From positions 1 to 6,366 of the forward strand of contig JAFLRS010000094.1 in NCBI GenBank assembly GCA_022511355.1: DNA of 6,366 nucleotides, written 5' to 3'. The position numbers were made by a program, and so were the translations under genes. This DNA comes from Alistipes sp. GTDB lineage: Bacteria > Bacteroidota > Bacteroidia > Bacteroidales > Rikenellaceae. Positions 5,900 through 6,366 of the stretch are shown here, piece after piece; position 1 is the stretch's first letter; the number at the start of each line of letters is the position of its first letter. The notes under the pieces were generated by a model. The model ran no database searches. It saw only the letters and a list, made by a program, of their open reading frames with translations, and was not told the origin of the DNA.

Positions 5900-6366
5900 C
5901 TAATCGTAATCGAGATAAGCGTCATCCATCATCACTATCATTCCGTTGGTGAGATCCTCGACCACTATCACATTGTCGGTAACATCCCTGCCGCAGCACG
6001 CACAACGCTGAGTATTGGCCACGGCAACGGGTCGAGCCTCCTGTGCGGGCTTGGGCTTGCGGACCGGAGTGCGGACCTCCACTATCTCGTCGCGATTGTA
6101 TCCGAACTCCACATCGGCATAACGCAGCTTCGGCAGCACCGAACCCTTCAGATAACTCCATACGGCCGGCATCGCCTTCAGACTGCGCTGCTTTTCGTCG
6201 CGGCTCTCGCGGCTGCGGATAACCGCCACCGCCTTGTCCTTTCCGGCGACATTCGAACTGTTCAGCTGCTTCTCGCAGGCATCCCAGCCCTCGACCACGC
6301 CGTCCACCGACACCTTGTATCGTTTGGACAGACCGTACTTCGAATCAAGATAATTTTTCAGAGTCG
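5900..6366 (-). CDS. C-terminal part of a probable OmpA-like protein with a CxxC tail (cut by right edge)
   Basis: The frame is open from the right edge to a TAG at 5902-5900, 154 codons in the window. A GTG at 6313 could be mistaken for the start, but the frame continues upstream with sensible sequence (LKNYLDSKYGLSKRYK), so the real start is outside. Residues 1-97 (window numbering) read as helix, a short strand with VSVDGVVEGWDAC, a charged helical stretch (KDKAVAVIRSRESRDEKQ) and then VWSYLKGSVLPKLRYADVEF. From memory this order (G-x-x-EGW, a helix with D/E-K-Q, then LPKLR-A-V) resembles the C-terminal OmpA-like domain of Bacteroidales cell-surface or fimbria-associated proteins, which bind peptidoglycan. 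A basic proline-rich linker (about 98-120) follows, then CACCGRD (cysteines at 121, 123 and 124) and an acidic end, MMDDAYLDYD. The OmpA reading is an inference, and the CxxC tail does not belong to that domain. If the protein is instead cytoplasmic, the tail could be part of a zinc site. Confidence 0.6.
   Translation of the reverse strand, partial: TLKNYLDSKYGLSKRYKVSVDGVVEGWDACEKQLNSSNVAGKDKAVAVIRSRESRDEKQRSLKAMPAVWSYLKGSVLPKLRYADVEFGYNRDEIVEVRTPVRKPKPAQEARPVAVANTQRCACCGRDVTDNVIVVEDLTNGMIVMMDDAYLDYD

Noticed and set aside
6311..6313. GTG at 6313 as the start of the right-edge protein
   Set aside because: The same frame stays open to the window edge and the upstream residues continue the helix expected of the domain, so the gene is cut by the window rather than starting there.
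1..6366. CRISPR arrays, insertion sequences, tRNA or rRNA genes, toxin-antitoxin or defence genes
   Set aside because: I looked for regular repeats, transposase motifs, tRNA-like cloverleaf ends and typical small toxin pairs on both strands and found none.

Overview
The window looks like chromosomal DNA from a Bacteroidota gut-type bacterium, plausibly Alistipes or another member of the Bacteroidales; the genus is a guess. Three things point there: Bacteroidetes-type promoter boxes (TAnnTTTG, with weaker -33 elements) upstream of genes, A-rich leaders without clear Shine-Dalgarno sequences, and a TPR protein plus outer-membrane barrel pair of a type common in that phylum.

Layout. Positions 1-4878 are read leftwards (minus strand). 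A large signal-peptide-bearing TPR protein (993 aa) is followed by a beta-barrel outer-membrane protein (565 aa), with the stop and start codons overlapping by one base. After a 117-base gap comes the first 27 codons of another exported protein, cut by the left edge. The 132-base region 4879-5010 is a divergent promoter region between the TPR gene and a rightward OsmC/Ohr-family gene (5011-5415). That gene converges on a small helical conserved-type protein of 93 aa (5472-5753, minus), and a strong two-way hairpin terminator lies between them. The 93-aa gene has its own well-formed promoter, and just upstream of that is the terminator of the last gene. The last gene (5900 to the right edge, minus) is the C-terminal part of a protein that I read tentatively as OmpA-like, ending in a CxxC-bearing tail.

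How the genes work together. The TPR and barrel genes are translationally coupled and probably form a periplasm/outer-membrane module; its substrate and function are not evident. The OsmC-like protein is probably a cytoplasmic thiol-dependent peroxide or sulfur-handling protein, and the 93-aa protein is of unknown function. I see no mobile element, CRISPR array, tRNA, rRNA or defence system. The window is mostly ordinary core-type envelope and housekeeping DNA. The most open questions are the function of the TPR/barrel pair and the CxxC tail of the right-edge protein.
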